64,000 bases of DNA from Parascedosporium putredinis (lineage: Eukaryota > Ascomycota > Sordariomycetes > Microascales > Microascaceae), in contig CASHTG010000016.1 of assembly GCA_949357655.1 (NCBI GenBank), positions 1,612,001 through 1,676,000 on the forward strand, written 5' to 3'. The notes beneath the pieces are model-generated. The model was not told the DNA's origin, made no database searches, and worked only from the letters and a program-made list of their open reading frames with translations. The position numbers were made by a program, and so were the translations under genes. Positions 37,936 to 48,510 of this stretch are shown piece by piece; the stretch's first letter is position 1, and every line of letters begins with the position of its first letter.

Positions 37936-39743
37936 TTAGAGGGACCGCGTCAAGATCCACTCCATGTTCATCAGCCCCAAGTTGAGGCCGTTGTTCACCC
38001 ACCATTGGCGAACCTTGTCATTATCCTTGCCCATGCTGTCTTCGAGGGCCTCCTCGATATTACAGGTGCGGTACAGGACCTTGGAGCCCCTGCCGTGCAT
38101 ACCGGGAGCTTCCCGTGGGCAAACTGCTTCCACCACTCGAGGACGTCGATATACTGGTGAATGGTGGCCTGGACGAGGGCGTCCTCCTCGCAGACGATTT
38201 TCTCGTCGCCCTTGAGCTGGCGCCAGAGCTCAAGAATGCCGACGTGGCCCCAGCGGCTGGCGATGGTGGGCACGCTATCGGAAGCGCACACCGGAATACC
38301 TGACGTGTGCCACCAGCGAAGGATTTCGAGGTGGCCGTTTTGCGTGGCGTATTGATGGACCGGCCGGGGCGGAGAACGACCCGCTCGTCGATGGTGGCGG
38401 CGAGGCGCCACCACTCGAGGACGGCCAAATGGTTATGCCCGCTGGCTTGTTCGAGGGCGGCCTCGGAATACTTGAGGGGAAGCTCGGCCTCGCGCAGCCA
38501 CCAGTCGAGCACCTCGACGTGGCCGTTGGCCGAGGCGTGGTCCATCGCCTCGGGGATGTAGGTGCGGTTCCTCTTGAACCAGCTGCTGTCCCTCCAGTAA
38601 TTGAGCACGGAGATTTGTGGATAGTAGGCGGACGCGTTCAAGGGTAGGATGGGCCCGTCGAAGCCGACCATGAAGAGCTCGGGCTGATTCTGTTCGAGGT
38701 ACGCTAGGACATCGACGAGGGCGAAGCGGATGATGAGCTTGACCACGAGGGCGGAAAGGAAGGTGAAGCGGGGCGGAGCCTGGGAGAGCTTTTGGCAAAT
38801 CTCTTGCGAGTTGGCCCGAAGCACGGTCCATTCGAGTTCGCGCTCGTACGTCTTGATAGGGTCGTCCTTGAAATGGCCGAGGTCGATGCGGTGCTGCCAG
38901 ACGGGCGGCGGCCGTAACGACGTCTTGATGCCCAGCGCCTCCGCGAGTTCCCAGTCTCTTGTTTGTTCCATGATCATGATCCAGAGTTCGGGGGAGGCTT
39001 ACGTCGGTTGTTTTGGGCTTGGGTAGGTCTTGGGCGAGTCGGGGGATGTCTTCTAGTTCGTTGCCGATGGTGAGGAGTTCGGCTTGGTTGGTAATGGTAT
39101 TGACTACATCATTGAAGCCTTCCCAGTTGACGCCGCATCGGGTGGAGCCCTCGAAGTGCCAGAGGATGGGGGCATGACGCGGATGCAGTTCCACTTGCGC
39201 TGCACCTTGGTGAGGTGCTTCTTCGTCATTGGGTTGTCCCAGCTATGCTTGCTCATGCCAGGCACGAGGAGAATCTTCTTGGAAACATCCCACCCTCGCA
39301 ATACCTCGAGAATAACGGTGTTGTCCGTGATCCCTGCGAGCATTTTGGCGATGCCGTCGGCGCTGAGTGGCGCAAGCACGAGAAGGTTCGTCCATTCGAT
39401 CAGCTCGGCCGCGTACCGGTCGTTCGGTTGAAAGTGGTTCACGGGGTGTTCAAGGATCTGGTAGTCATTGGTCTGGGAGCCCGCAAGGTTGGGACTGCCG
39501 TGGTTGGGCATGACGGGGACGGTCTGGGAGATTCTCGTGGTGACATCGTCGAGGACGGCGCGCATGCGAATGTGGGGGTTCTTGGAGAGGCGCACGATGA
39601 TGGCCTCGGCCCACGAAGTCTCTCTGGATCCCGTTGCGGCGATGAGGACGTTGAGCGGGCCGGTCGACGGCCGTGGGTGGGCAAAAAGTGGCGGTTGGGC
39701 CGTGGAGGGGCCGTAGGCACCCCGGTGGAAGCCGCTCGTTCAT
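37936..39743 (-). CDS. Flavoprotein (Hal3/PPCDC-like) fused to ankyrin-like repeats
   Basis: Two modules sit in one gene model. Exon A (39743-39003) encodes an HFCD-type flavoprotein: LNVLIAATGSRETSWAEAII, then ELIEWTNLLVLAPLSADGIA, KMLAGITDNTVILEVLRGWD, KKILLVPGMSKHSWDNPMTK, and a C-terminal helix ELLTIGNELEDIPRLAQDLP. A 64-bp phase-0 GT-AG intron (39002-38939) joins it to exon B, which has at least five ankyrin-like repeats with a BxBLxWW signature: NGHVEVLDWW, HNHLAVLEWW, NGHLEILRWW, WGHVGILELW, HQYIDVLEWW. It ends MNMEWILTRSL at 37936. Five one-base losses in C/G runs must be restored (three in exon A, including 39168-39172; two in exon B at 38366-38369 and 38087-38090). The totals then become 248 and 335 codons, both whole. 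The PxMNxxMW motif is PGMSKHSW and the catalytic His position appears to be Ala, so decarboxylase activity is doubtful; a Hal3-like binding or regulatory role is an inference. Confidence 0.75.
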
Positions 39744-40690
39744 GGCAGGGGGATGGAAGAAAATGAAAATGGAAAAGGTCTTGGTTTATTCTTGTCGAGC
39801 TCTCTTTTAATATCTTTCTCTTTCTTGTTTCAAGTGTCACGTATCGGCTAGGGCGTGATTGAGGGGTTCAGACATGGTGATGCTGGATGGGAGGGACATT
39901 GGATGCTTTTCAGCTCCTTACGCCGGGTGGTCTGGCAGCGACCTGGGCAGAAATGGCGGTTGGGGGATTGGCAGACAGATGCATGAGACAAACAGAGTCC
40001 ATGGACATACCCTGTTTTTTTTTTTTTTTGGGCCTCTCCTCTTTGGATGGAAATTTAGAGTTGTTCGGTTTAAACGTACATGGTGTCCCTCTTTTCCCCT
40101 TTGACCGTCTCTTTTGCCTGGTTGCACTCGGCAAGAAGCGGCTTAGGTAAGCCGGCCGCCTCCTGCCAGAATGTGCCAGAAATGTTGCGTTTAACCTTTG
40201 TCGCCCTGGCACAAAGTTTGCTTCTTGTGCATCCATGGTGTCAGAGAGGGGAATATCGGTAGTAAGCGCATAGGAAAGAGTCTTCGCCCCGAGTTTGTCT
40301 GCTGTTGGATGTTTAGATGACGGCATAAGTGGGCAGACCTCAACTACCGGACACATTCCCTTTGCCTACCTAGGCCACCTCTCAAGCGCGTGTAAGAGTT
40401 GAGCTCTGTACTCGAGTACCTCGGTACACCGTTGGCCTTGTTTTCCTTGAGTCGCATACCTAGCCAGCCGCTTGAGAGCATCGAAGGGTTCTCGAGATCT
40501 AGATCTGCAGTAGCTCTCTGCCAAAGTCGCTTGGTCGAGGATCAAGTGAACCAGCACCCGAGGAGGAGCCCCGGCTGTTGTCAAGGAGGGTGGGAGAGGT
40601 CAAGGCTGCACGGTTCAGCATTCGACTGCGCTCGCTTCACAACTGGAAACCTGAATTCGACCAAAAACTGTGATATCATTGCAATCTAGT
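39744..40690. other. Intergenic, poly-T tract
   Basis: This separates the start of the flavoprotein gene from the 3' end of the cysteine-rich gene. It contains a 17-base T run (about 40014-40030). No coding segment is recognised. Confidence 0.5.
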
Positions 40691-41656
40691 CTAACTGGCC
40701 ACTAATAAAAGTATTGATATGGCCGCTGTGAATCCCAAGAGTTTGGAATTCGTCGTGTCGGCCCCACGTGGAATGATTGAGCTGCCTCCGCTCGTATTCG
40801 TAGGGGACGGCGATGCATCCTGGATCTCATCGCTGCCGCCCTCTTCGTCACCGCCGTTGCTATCGTCGTCCTCCTCGCTCGCGTCGTCGTCGGCATCCGA
40901 ATCGGCACACTGCTTGTCGAGAGCGCATTTTTGGCCCATCGGGCAGTAAAACCCGTCACAACAGGTACTGTTTCTTGGCATGCAACTGGCGCCGCACGCT
41001 TCAAAGGGCCCCACACAACCCGTTGACCCGCCTGCGCCGCCGCCTCCCGTCGTTAAGTTGCCGCCGGGGCTGGAAGACGCCGCGCACTCGAAATCGCGGC
41101 GGCCGCAGCTGTACCCCAACGGACAATAGTAATCGTCGCAGCATATCCGACCCGGCGCTATGCACCCACTGCCGCACACTCTTTCATTCGGTCGGCACCC
41201 CGCCGTGGTGCGTCCATCTGTGCACATGCCCCGATCCGTACAGGTCGTTCCGGCGCCACAGTAATAGTCATTTCCCGGACAGCACATGGACCCGCCCGGC
41301 ATGCACTTGTCCCCGCAGAGGACGCTCCCTTCCGGACATGTGGACACGGGACCTGAGCAATCTTGTCCAGTCGGACAGCAGCCGCCGTTTTGGCAAAAGG
41401 CCCCCGAGTTGCACCACCCGCCGTCGCTCGTGTTGCAGCATTGGCCGCCTCTCGGGATGCAGCCTTCGTCGCAGTTGTTCGCCTCCGCGCCGCACGATCT
41501 TGTGGTCTGCCGTGCCGCCAGCAACGTCGCTGGGGATGTGTTGCCTTCTGGTAGCGCTGACTCGAGTGTGCGGAAGGGAAGGTTCATGGGGAGGAGCTGG
41601 GCGCTGGCAGCGCCCACAGAAAGGGCGACTAATAACCGTACGTGTAGTTGTCGCAT
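40691..41656 (-). CDS. Cysteine-rich GPI-anchored surface protein, four modules
   Basis: A single 321-residue exon. It has an N-terminal signal peptide (MRQLHVRLLVALSVGAASAQ) and a C-terminal hydrophobic tail (LLGFTAAISILLLVAS) preceded by small residues, as in GPI-anchored wall proteins. Between about residues 54 and 250 lie four related modules, each with the pattern C-x(5,6)-C-x3-C-[IM]P or IA-x(3,4)-CC followed by a YC/WC-x-x-G-x-x-C. Examples are GCIPRGGQCC, KCMPGGSMCC, GCIAPGRICC and SCMPRNSTCC. Linkers are Gly/Ser-rich. An acidic Asp/Glu/Ser stretch (about 252-290) lies before the anchor. The pattern resembles granulin-like or chitin-binding-like knots, but I cannot assign a named domain. 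Role in the cell wall or host/substrate contact is inferred from architecture only. No frame breaks are seen. Confidence 0.85.
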   Translation of the reverse strand: MRQLHVRLLVALSVGAASAQLLPMNLPFRTLESALPEGNTSPATLLAARQTTRSCGAEANNCDEGCIPRGGQCCNTSDGGWCNSGAFCQNGGCCPTGQDCSGPVSTCPEGSVLCGDKCMPGGSMCCPGNDYYCGAGTTCTDRGMCTDGRTTAGCRPNERVCGSGCIAPGRICCDDYYCPLGYSCGRRDFECAASSSPGGNLTTGGGGAGGSTGCVGPFEACGASCMPRNSTCCDGFYCPMGQKCALDKQCADSDADDDASEEDDDSNGGDEEGGSDEIQDASPSPTNTSGGSSIIPRGADTTNSKLLGFTAAISILLLVAS

Positions 41657-43535
41657 CGTGACTGTGTATGTAGGCAGAAACGCTGTCTATGGGTTGATTT
41701 CGAGGGAAGTGGTGATGGAATCGCCCAAACTTGGGTTTCCGTGGGAGGCACATGGGTTATCAATCCCATGGTTTTTTTCTTTGTAAAAACATTAAAGCCT
41801 CCGCCCGAGGCAAAATACGGACCAGGTCCTTCCAAGGACTCGATCCGTCTTTGGCCTACACCCAATATGTGGAGGCAACAAAAAAGAGGGAATCAGGGAA
41901 CCCGCACCAGAAAAAAGGGTTCTGTACGAATGAAGCGTGTTTGACCGCACCCATAGCTTCGGGGTCTATTAACACACGCCCCATTCATCCTAGTCAATTA
42001 ACGGCTCGAGATATTACCCGATGATGATCTTCCTGCGCCCAGATTATACCCGCCAAGGCTCAAGGTGTCGAAAGGTGAAAAGGAGGCCGTATACGCCCAA
42101 TGACAGCTCGTCATGCCGTGGCCTTCTAGTCCCCGAAGGAATACCAGACTTCAATCTCTGCACATCAATCAGTCCATTTTGGGAGGCTGCATTCACCTGT
42201 GAGTTTGCTCCGGGTTTGGTCATCAACCGCTGCTTGGTGTTGCTGGAAACGGAGAAAGAGACCCTTCCCCTAGGGAGAGGAAGGCCTGGTTTGAGCTGTA
42301 CCTGGCATGAAAGTCGATCTCCCGACTTGATGGCAACCTTTACAGAAGTTGCAAAGATACATGTAACCTGGGAGTTGCAGCAATGTGGCTTCAAGACAGC
42401 ACCTTTCCTCTTAGATTTCCTCCAGGATCCAGGGCGCGCAATTCAATCAAGGAGCATTGTTCCTGGCTGGCGAGCTGCGAAACAAGCCCAAAAGCATCTA
42501 ATGTTTTACGATCTTGGGAGTAACAACCCTAGATTTCCTTTTCTAATTCTTTTCGTATTTCTTTTTCTACTTCTGTCATAATAAACCGGCATATGGCGCG
42601 GCCCACCAAGGAGTTGTCTGTCCCCTTAATGGTGCTTTTCGGCGTGGAGAGGGGAGCCCTCTTGAAACATCCACAGTGAGCGGCATGAACATGCAGGATT
42701 CCAGAGGTGTTAGGACCAGGAAAAGCGAACCACAAGATTCTGATGTCGGGTCCGCGACGTCGCGGTTCATATGATTCGTCAGAAACAGAACAAAAATCGG
42801 CATTGCCATTGTCTAGGGTTTCAATCTTGACGCCAATCCTGGATTTGCCCCTAATCGCGGCTTGACCTTTGCTAGCTGCATGCCTCGGGGATAGGTCCAT
42901 ATCTGATGGTAATGTACCGTATGGCACGCGGATTGCGGCGAGAAATCAGCGTAGGGTATTGATTTGATTTTGGTGCGAAAAGCAGGAGAAAGACAGCACC
43001 CGCACGTGGCCACAGTGGCTTTTAATCCTCGTTAAGTTGGTGAAGGATGAGAGCGATGTCAGTGTGCGGCCCATCCCGACTTACCATTGATTGCTATCTT
43101 CTCTTGTTGCTGCTGGGAAACCATCCCGGTTGATGACACTCGTAGCCCAATGGTCGGGAAGATACATGGAATCTAGTGCACTGCTCCTCATGCGCCTTAC
43201 CATCGAATCAAAAGCTTCAAAAGGTACTAGAGATAGTCTAGAGGTTGGATCCCGTACCAGGTATACAAATCAAACAACGTTCTACTTATGAGCCCCGGGA
43301 ATTCTGGGTTCGTCTTCGCGCGCCGTGCTTAGCGTCTAGAAGAGCCTCCGGGTTTATAGCACCGTATTTTTGCATATCTCATTAACGGGTAATTCAAACT
43401 CCAGCCAATGTATGCCCCGCAATTCTGGTTTAACGCAAGACTTTTTTTTTCTGCCCCGCGATGTCGCTTATCCTATCTATCGTCGTTCAAGCTCAGCCTG
43501 TAAACTAAATAAAAGGGGAGAAAAAGGAGCAAAAG
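41657..43535. other. Intergenic, no supported gene
   Basis: This is the region between the divergent starts of the cysteine-rich protein and TRM7. A plus-strand frame at 42021-42581 (186 codons) has no recognisable domain and ends in a T-rich hydrophobic run, so it is not called. It contains both promoters. Confidence 0.5.
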
Positions 43536-44873
43536 ATGGGAAAGGTATCCAAAGACAAGCGAGATGCCTACTATAGGCTTGCAAAAGAACAAGGGTGGCG
43601 CGCGCGAAGTGCTTTCAAGCTCCTTCAACTAGATGAGGGTACGAAAATGCATCCCTCCCCCGATCTCTTTCCATGTTCTTCTCCTACCTGCGAGGGCCAA
43701 CCTTGCCGCCCCTTAATCTCGTCGTTCAAGTAGCCTGGCCATGGCTAAGTGCGGACCTGTGCTGACTTCACTTCGTAGAATTTGACCTCTTCTCTAATGT
43801 CACGAGAGTGGTGGACTTGTGCGCCGCCCCGGGAGCTGGTCACAGGTGCTCTCTCGGGTGCTCATCAAGGGCGAAAAGTTCGGGAGGGCGGCGTGGCAGG
43901 ACCGGGAGGCGAAACTGCGACAGCAGATGCTGAACCTCTTCCCGGAGAACGAGGAACCGTCCGCGCGCCAAGGAGTCGCACCCGACGCCGCTCCCGCCGC
44001 AGAACCTCAACCGAGGGGAGACGTCAAAATCGTGTCCATCGACCTCCAGCCCATGAGCCCGCTGCAAGGCATCATCACCCTCCGAGCCGACATTACCCAC
44101 CCCGCTACCGTGCCTCTCCTATTAAAAGCGCTAGACCCGTCCTACGACCCCAAGTCCATGAGCCAGCAGGCCGTGCAACCCGTTGACCTCGTCATCAGCG
44201 ACGGCGCGCCCGACGTTACCGGCCTGCACGATCTCGACATCTACGTGCAGTCGCAGCTGCTCTTTGCCGCTCTCAACCTGGCCCTGTGTGTCCTAAAGCC
44301 CGGCGGCAAGTTCGTAGCCAAGATCTTTCGAGGTCGCAACGTCGACCTGCTCTACGCCCAGATGAAAATCTTCTTCGAAAAGGTCGTCGTCGCCAAGCCC
44401 CGCTCATCGCGGGCAAGCAGCGTCGAGGCCTTCATCGTCTGCATCAACTTCCGGCCCCCTCCGGGCTTCAAGGCGAGCCTGGAAGACCCGCTGGGCGTGG
44501 GCCATAAGCTCGCATCGCTGGTTGACGAGAGGAGGCGTCAGTTTCCGATAATCGCCGAAGCGAGCACGCAAGATCCCGCCAGCGGAACCTGGGGAGGTGC
44601 CTCTGCTACTCACAGCTCATTCTCTTCCACAGAGGACGTTGTCGAAGTCGAAGCGTTCGATGAGCAGGCTGAAGAGGGTCGGGGAGCAGGTGGGTGGCGC
44701 CTTTCCTGGCATGTGGAGATCTTTCCGCCTTCGACTCGGATGCTTCCTACCGCCTACCGGAAGATCATATATCTCTAGATCCCGTACAACCGCCCACAGC
44801 ACCACCATACAAACGGGCTATCGAGCTACGGAAAGCGGCTGGTGGCGCTAATGGGAAAACGGCCAAGGCTTAG
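43536..44873 (+). CDS. TRM7: tRNA 2'-O-methyltransferase Trm7 (FtsJ family)
   Basis: Trm7 methylates the 2'-O of positions 32 and 34 in the anticodon loop of certain tRNAs (with Trm732 and Trm734) in the cytoplasm. Exon 1 (43536-43638) encodes MGKVSKDKRDAYYRLAKEQG and RARSAFKLLQLDE. After a 140-bp intron, exon 2 (43779-44873) carries motif I VVDLCAAPGSWSQVLSR, then VKIVSIDLQPMSPLQGI, DLVISDGAPDVTGLHDLD, GGKFVAKIFRGRNVDLLY and SSVEAFIVCINFRPP. The catalytic K-D-K-E tetrad is complete. There is a fungal insert rich in Glu/Ala around residues 75-100. Two frame breaks occur, in a G3 run at 43831-43833 inside motif I and a T3 run at 44702-44704. Restoring one base each gives 400 codons ending KRAIELRKAAGGANGKTAKA. 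Confidence 0.92.
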
Positions 44874-47800
44874 GGATGCTACCCTGCCGATTTCGTCTCT
44901 CCCCGGTTTTGGAACAAAAGTGCCCTCTCAAAGGAGCTACTCGATCGCGACGGTACACCGGCAACCTCCTCCCCTGTCCGTCCGGAATCGGGTCTCTCTC
45001 GTCCCTTTTCAGATTCGACTTGAGCGAGGGGATATTTTTCTCTACCATGTAGCTCACGCAGCTTGACTTTTAGATGGCTTTAGGACACCGTTGTATGCAT
45101 ACTCGGCGGAAGGGAAGAACGAAAGCGAGGGCAAGCTTCAGGTGGTAATCGACGCACTGGAGGCATGCCACACGCCGAGATCGCCTTCAAACGGAATGCA
45201 TGGGCATGGATCCATACAGAGCGGCTCTATCCGTCAGCAAATTTTTTTCCCTTTTACGCCTTTCCGCGCCCGGTGACGTTATCCGCTCTCGGCACAGCAT
45301 CCATGCACGCCCAGAAAATTCGATTTGCCGGCCGAGGGTCACCCCGCGGTCGCTTACTTACTACATATCAGATGGTTGCGGAGACGCATATCGAGGATTA
45401 TCCAAGGGAGAAGAGGGTGGCCTGATGGCCTTGGACGAAAGGTTATAAAAACCAAAAAAGGACTCAAAATAAAGATGCAAGACACGCCATGGGCATACGC
45501 GAGGGTGCGCCCGTACTCTTGAGTGGTCGATGGCACAATGCCAGCGATCAATACAGCTAATGTGGAAGCGGCTGGGGAAAGAAGGTATGACGGTGTCAAT
45601 GCGTCTTATCAATTCTGTGGTTAACGCTGTGGATGGGCACATCCGATAACGGGCATGTGCCTATCTCTCAATTACCATCAACGAAGAGAGAGAAGATGTG
45701 TACATATAAGATGAAACCTCCAGAGCCTACATTGAGAGAAGATCCCGCCTGACAATACCACTTGCCTTTGGACGGCCCGCGCATTTGAGGAATGAGGAGT
45801 CATAAAACGTCGGTGACTGAATGGGTGCAAAGAAGCTGATGTTTCCACCTTGGGCTGTTTTGACGAGATGACGATAGACATACCGCACTCCTCCATAGCA
45901 AGTCACCTCCCTCTCCTCTCGCAAATGTTTTTTTCTTTTTCCTTTTTTGGTCCTCCCCTGTGTTTCCTCCCTCTTATGCTCGGCTGTCGTAAATGGGTAA
46001 ATGGTTGATACAGTTGGTATCAGCATATATCCACAGCACAATCACAAGCCCATATGCATGGGGATGGAGACGGCCCTAATTCCCTCTCTATCCACGGATT
46101 GATAGATGTATTGGCTTGAATTTCTTATGCATGGGAGAAACAAGACCGGGGTGGTGGCGATGACGGCGTTCTTGCGGTGAGTCCTGTTTGGACCACTTGG
46201 TCTCGGATTGCTGCAGGGTTGGTTGGGCGGGCATATCTTCGCACTACTTCCTCGCCTCACCACGAAATTTGGTCTGCGGCGAGGAGCGACTTGAGAAGCC
46301 ACCCAGCTGGACCGGATTTGGAAGTGGCAGGGAGCTATTAGTTGGCCGAAGCGGATGGCCTCTAATAATATTATGGAAGCCAAGGCAGGGAGGGACAAAA
46401 GCAAATAGGAAGAAACAAAGGCCAGTGGACGAGCACGCAATTCAAGGGGCATTTTGCACCCTGTGGTATCGGCTGGTTTTCTGCGGGAGCTCGGGAATGA
46501 TTTGCCCGCGAAGCCCGCTCGGGGACAAAAAGAGGACACCCAAGCAAAGCAAAGAAGAAAGAGAGAGAGAGAGAGGGAAAATACACAGAGGAAAAAGCGG
46601 AAATTAGAGCTGAAGACACTTGGCAAAACTATACCAGAGCCGAGTCGTGCATCCCAAGTGTACGTGAGGCCGTAATGTTATAAGTTCCCGAGGCACACCA
46701 AGATTTGGATCCTGGCTAACTTTTGGGCATCGGTATCAGGCTTCTCCGTCTTTGGAGAATCCCTATCCACCTCGACCAAAGGCTTGCCAGACCCGAGCGA
46801 CTGCCTCTTTTGGGCCCTCTACCCGTTCGACAACAACAACCTACCCGAGCTTCGCGCCCCCGTCTTGTCCTGTCCTTGCGGATGCAAGAGAGTGGCTTCC
46901 AGTGGTCGCTTACGCACGATTTCCAGTCCTCTCCAGTCAAGTCGCCAAGGTGTCCAATCGCCAGCTCGAGTTATGCCAATATTATCACTTGATCACCACT
47001 GGCTGGACTATCCTAAAGGGAAATCCAGTGACACGAGCAGCTTTACGGCTTGGCAAACCGGGCGACGTGATTCATATCGAAGGTCGGCAGAGAAGGCCTG
47101 TAGGGATAAGAAAAAGAACCCAGTCGTAGGGAGAGCCTCCTGTTGGCTGTGGTATAGTCGTTGTGTCGTCTGTACTTACATGCCCAATTCCTCCGGTAGG
47201 GATCAAAGGGTGCCCGAAACTGACTGTGAGAGACGCGCGAATTTTAGAGGTACCTCGAAGAGGCTGATGATAACCAAATCAGGGCCCTTTCAGCTGCAAG
47301 CCTCACCAGGGTCAAGACATCCATTGAAAGGAGGCATTTCTCAACCACTACCACTAACCCTTGCGGCCGTGAATCTCCTGATTTGAGACCTCACCGAAGT
47401 GAAAGCAGTATCGAGCTGCTCGGCGCAAACGAACGTTGTCGCAGAGAAATCCGGTTTAGGCGACGTCAGTCTCTATTTTTGAAATATTGTCCATCCACCC
47501 ATATCATAGTCTGCGGCCGCAGCTCGACCGGAAATCGCGATGGAAATACAGCAGTGGCAGCGTGCCGACTCCGACATTGACAGGAGCTCGGTCGATTCCT
47601 TTGGCCAGCACGACGATGACTGTCCGGGTTGTCAGAGGATTCTCAAAGCGGAGGAGGAGAAATTCAGGAGCGTGACTGCAGTCTGCGAGGCTGTCGAGGA
47701 GGTGGGATCAAGTCGCGGGCTAAATCGAGAAGGTGAGCACGAGATCTCTCAGGTCCAGTTCCCAAGCCTTATCCAGGGCGAGGACGATTTTCTCGGCCTG

Positions 47801-48510
47801 GGCTGGCAGTTTTTTTCTTCTTTTCTTTTGCCTAGCATCCGTCGCTCGTGAGACCGCGCTGCCCAGATTTGCTCTTGGTGTGCTGGGGAGAGCAGTTTCA
47901 TTTGAAAGCTGGGCTCGGAGGCGGCTGGCTCCCCAGGTTCCGTCCGAGTTGGCGGCCCCTGGCTCTAGTTATAATGGTACCGTGCTTGCTCTCGACAAGG
48001 TCGATGAAAGCTGTGTCGCAATGAGCCAACAGTGCCCCTCCCCTCTTCAATCAACCCCCAACTTCAATGTTCCCATTACCCCTCAAAACCCCCACTAAGA
48101 GCACCAAATTGGAGCCTTGTGAGTGGCCACATTTGGGGGTTCAAGGCCCTAAAAGTGTCAGGGTCCACGTACACGCCATCCTCAGCTAAATTTCGTCACC
48201 ACCGGTCAATTGGCTCCATACCGTCGTTGGGGGTTCGGCCAACGAGGGGAGTTCCGAAATAGATTTGAACTTTGACACTTGCACGCGGGGCGGGTCGTGG
48301 ATTAACCAGCTCGAGGCGGAGCTGATCAAGTTTGGGTCGGTTGAAAACCACGCTAGCTTGATCGCTTTACTGATCCACCGATGATTCACATCTGCCTCGT
48401 GATCACATTTTCGTTCCCCAGCCCAGAAAGAAAAACCCTTTTTGTTTTACGAGCGCGAAATGCTGTCGGACTTTCTAGAGTGCTAATCCGTACGCAAAGT
48501 CGCAGAAGAT
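44874..48510. other. Intergenic 3.6 kb, one doubtful short frame
   Basis: No conserved gene is recognised. A plus-strand frame at 47540-47851 (start MEIQQWQRADSDIDRSSVDS, then DDDCPGCQRILKAEEEKFRS) has a protein-like acidic composition. It may be the first exon of a small hypothetical gene, but it has no domain and no clear continuation. Longer frames at 46042-46626 and 46784-47386 look like composition artefacts. A GA tract lies at about 46558-46577. Confidence 0.4.

Noticed and set aside
38977..39002. Independent start of an ankyrin-only gene at the Met near 38977
   Set aside because: That Met lies inside the 64-bp intron that joins both modules in phase 0, and the flavoprotein part has no stop of its own before it.
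46042..46626. 194-codon minus frame with hydrophobic start
   Set aside because: The Leu/Ser/Phe run is the translation of a GA repeat on the other strand.
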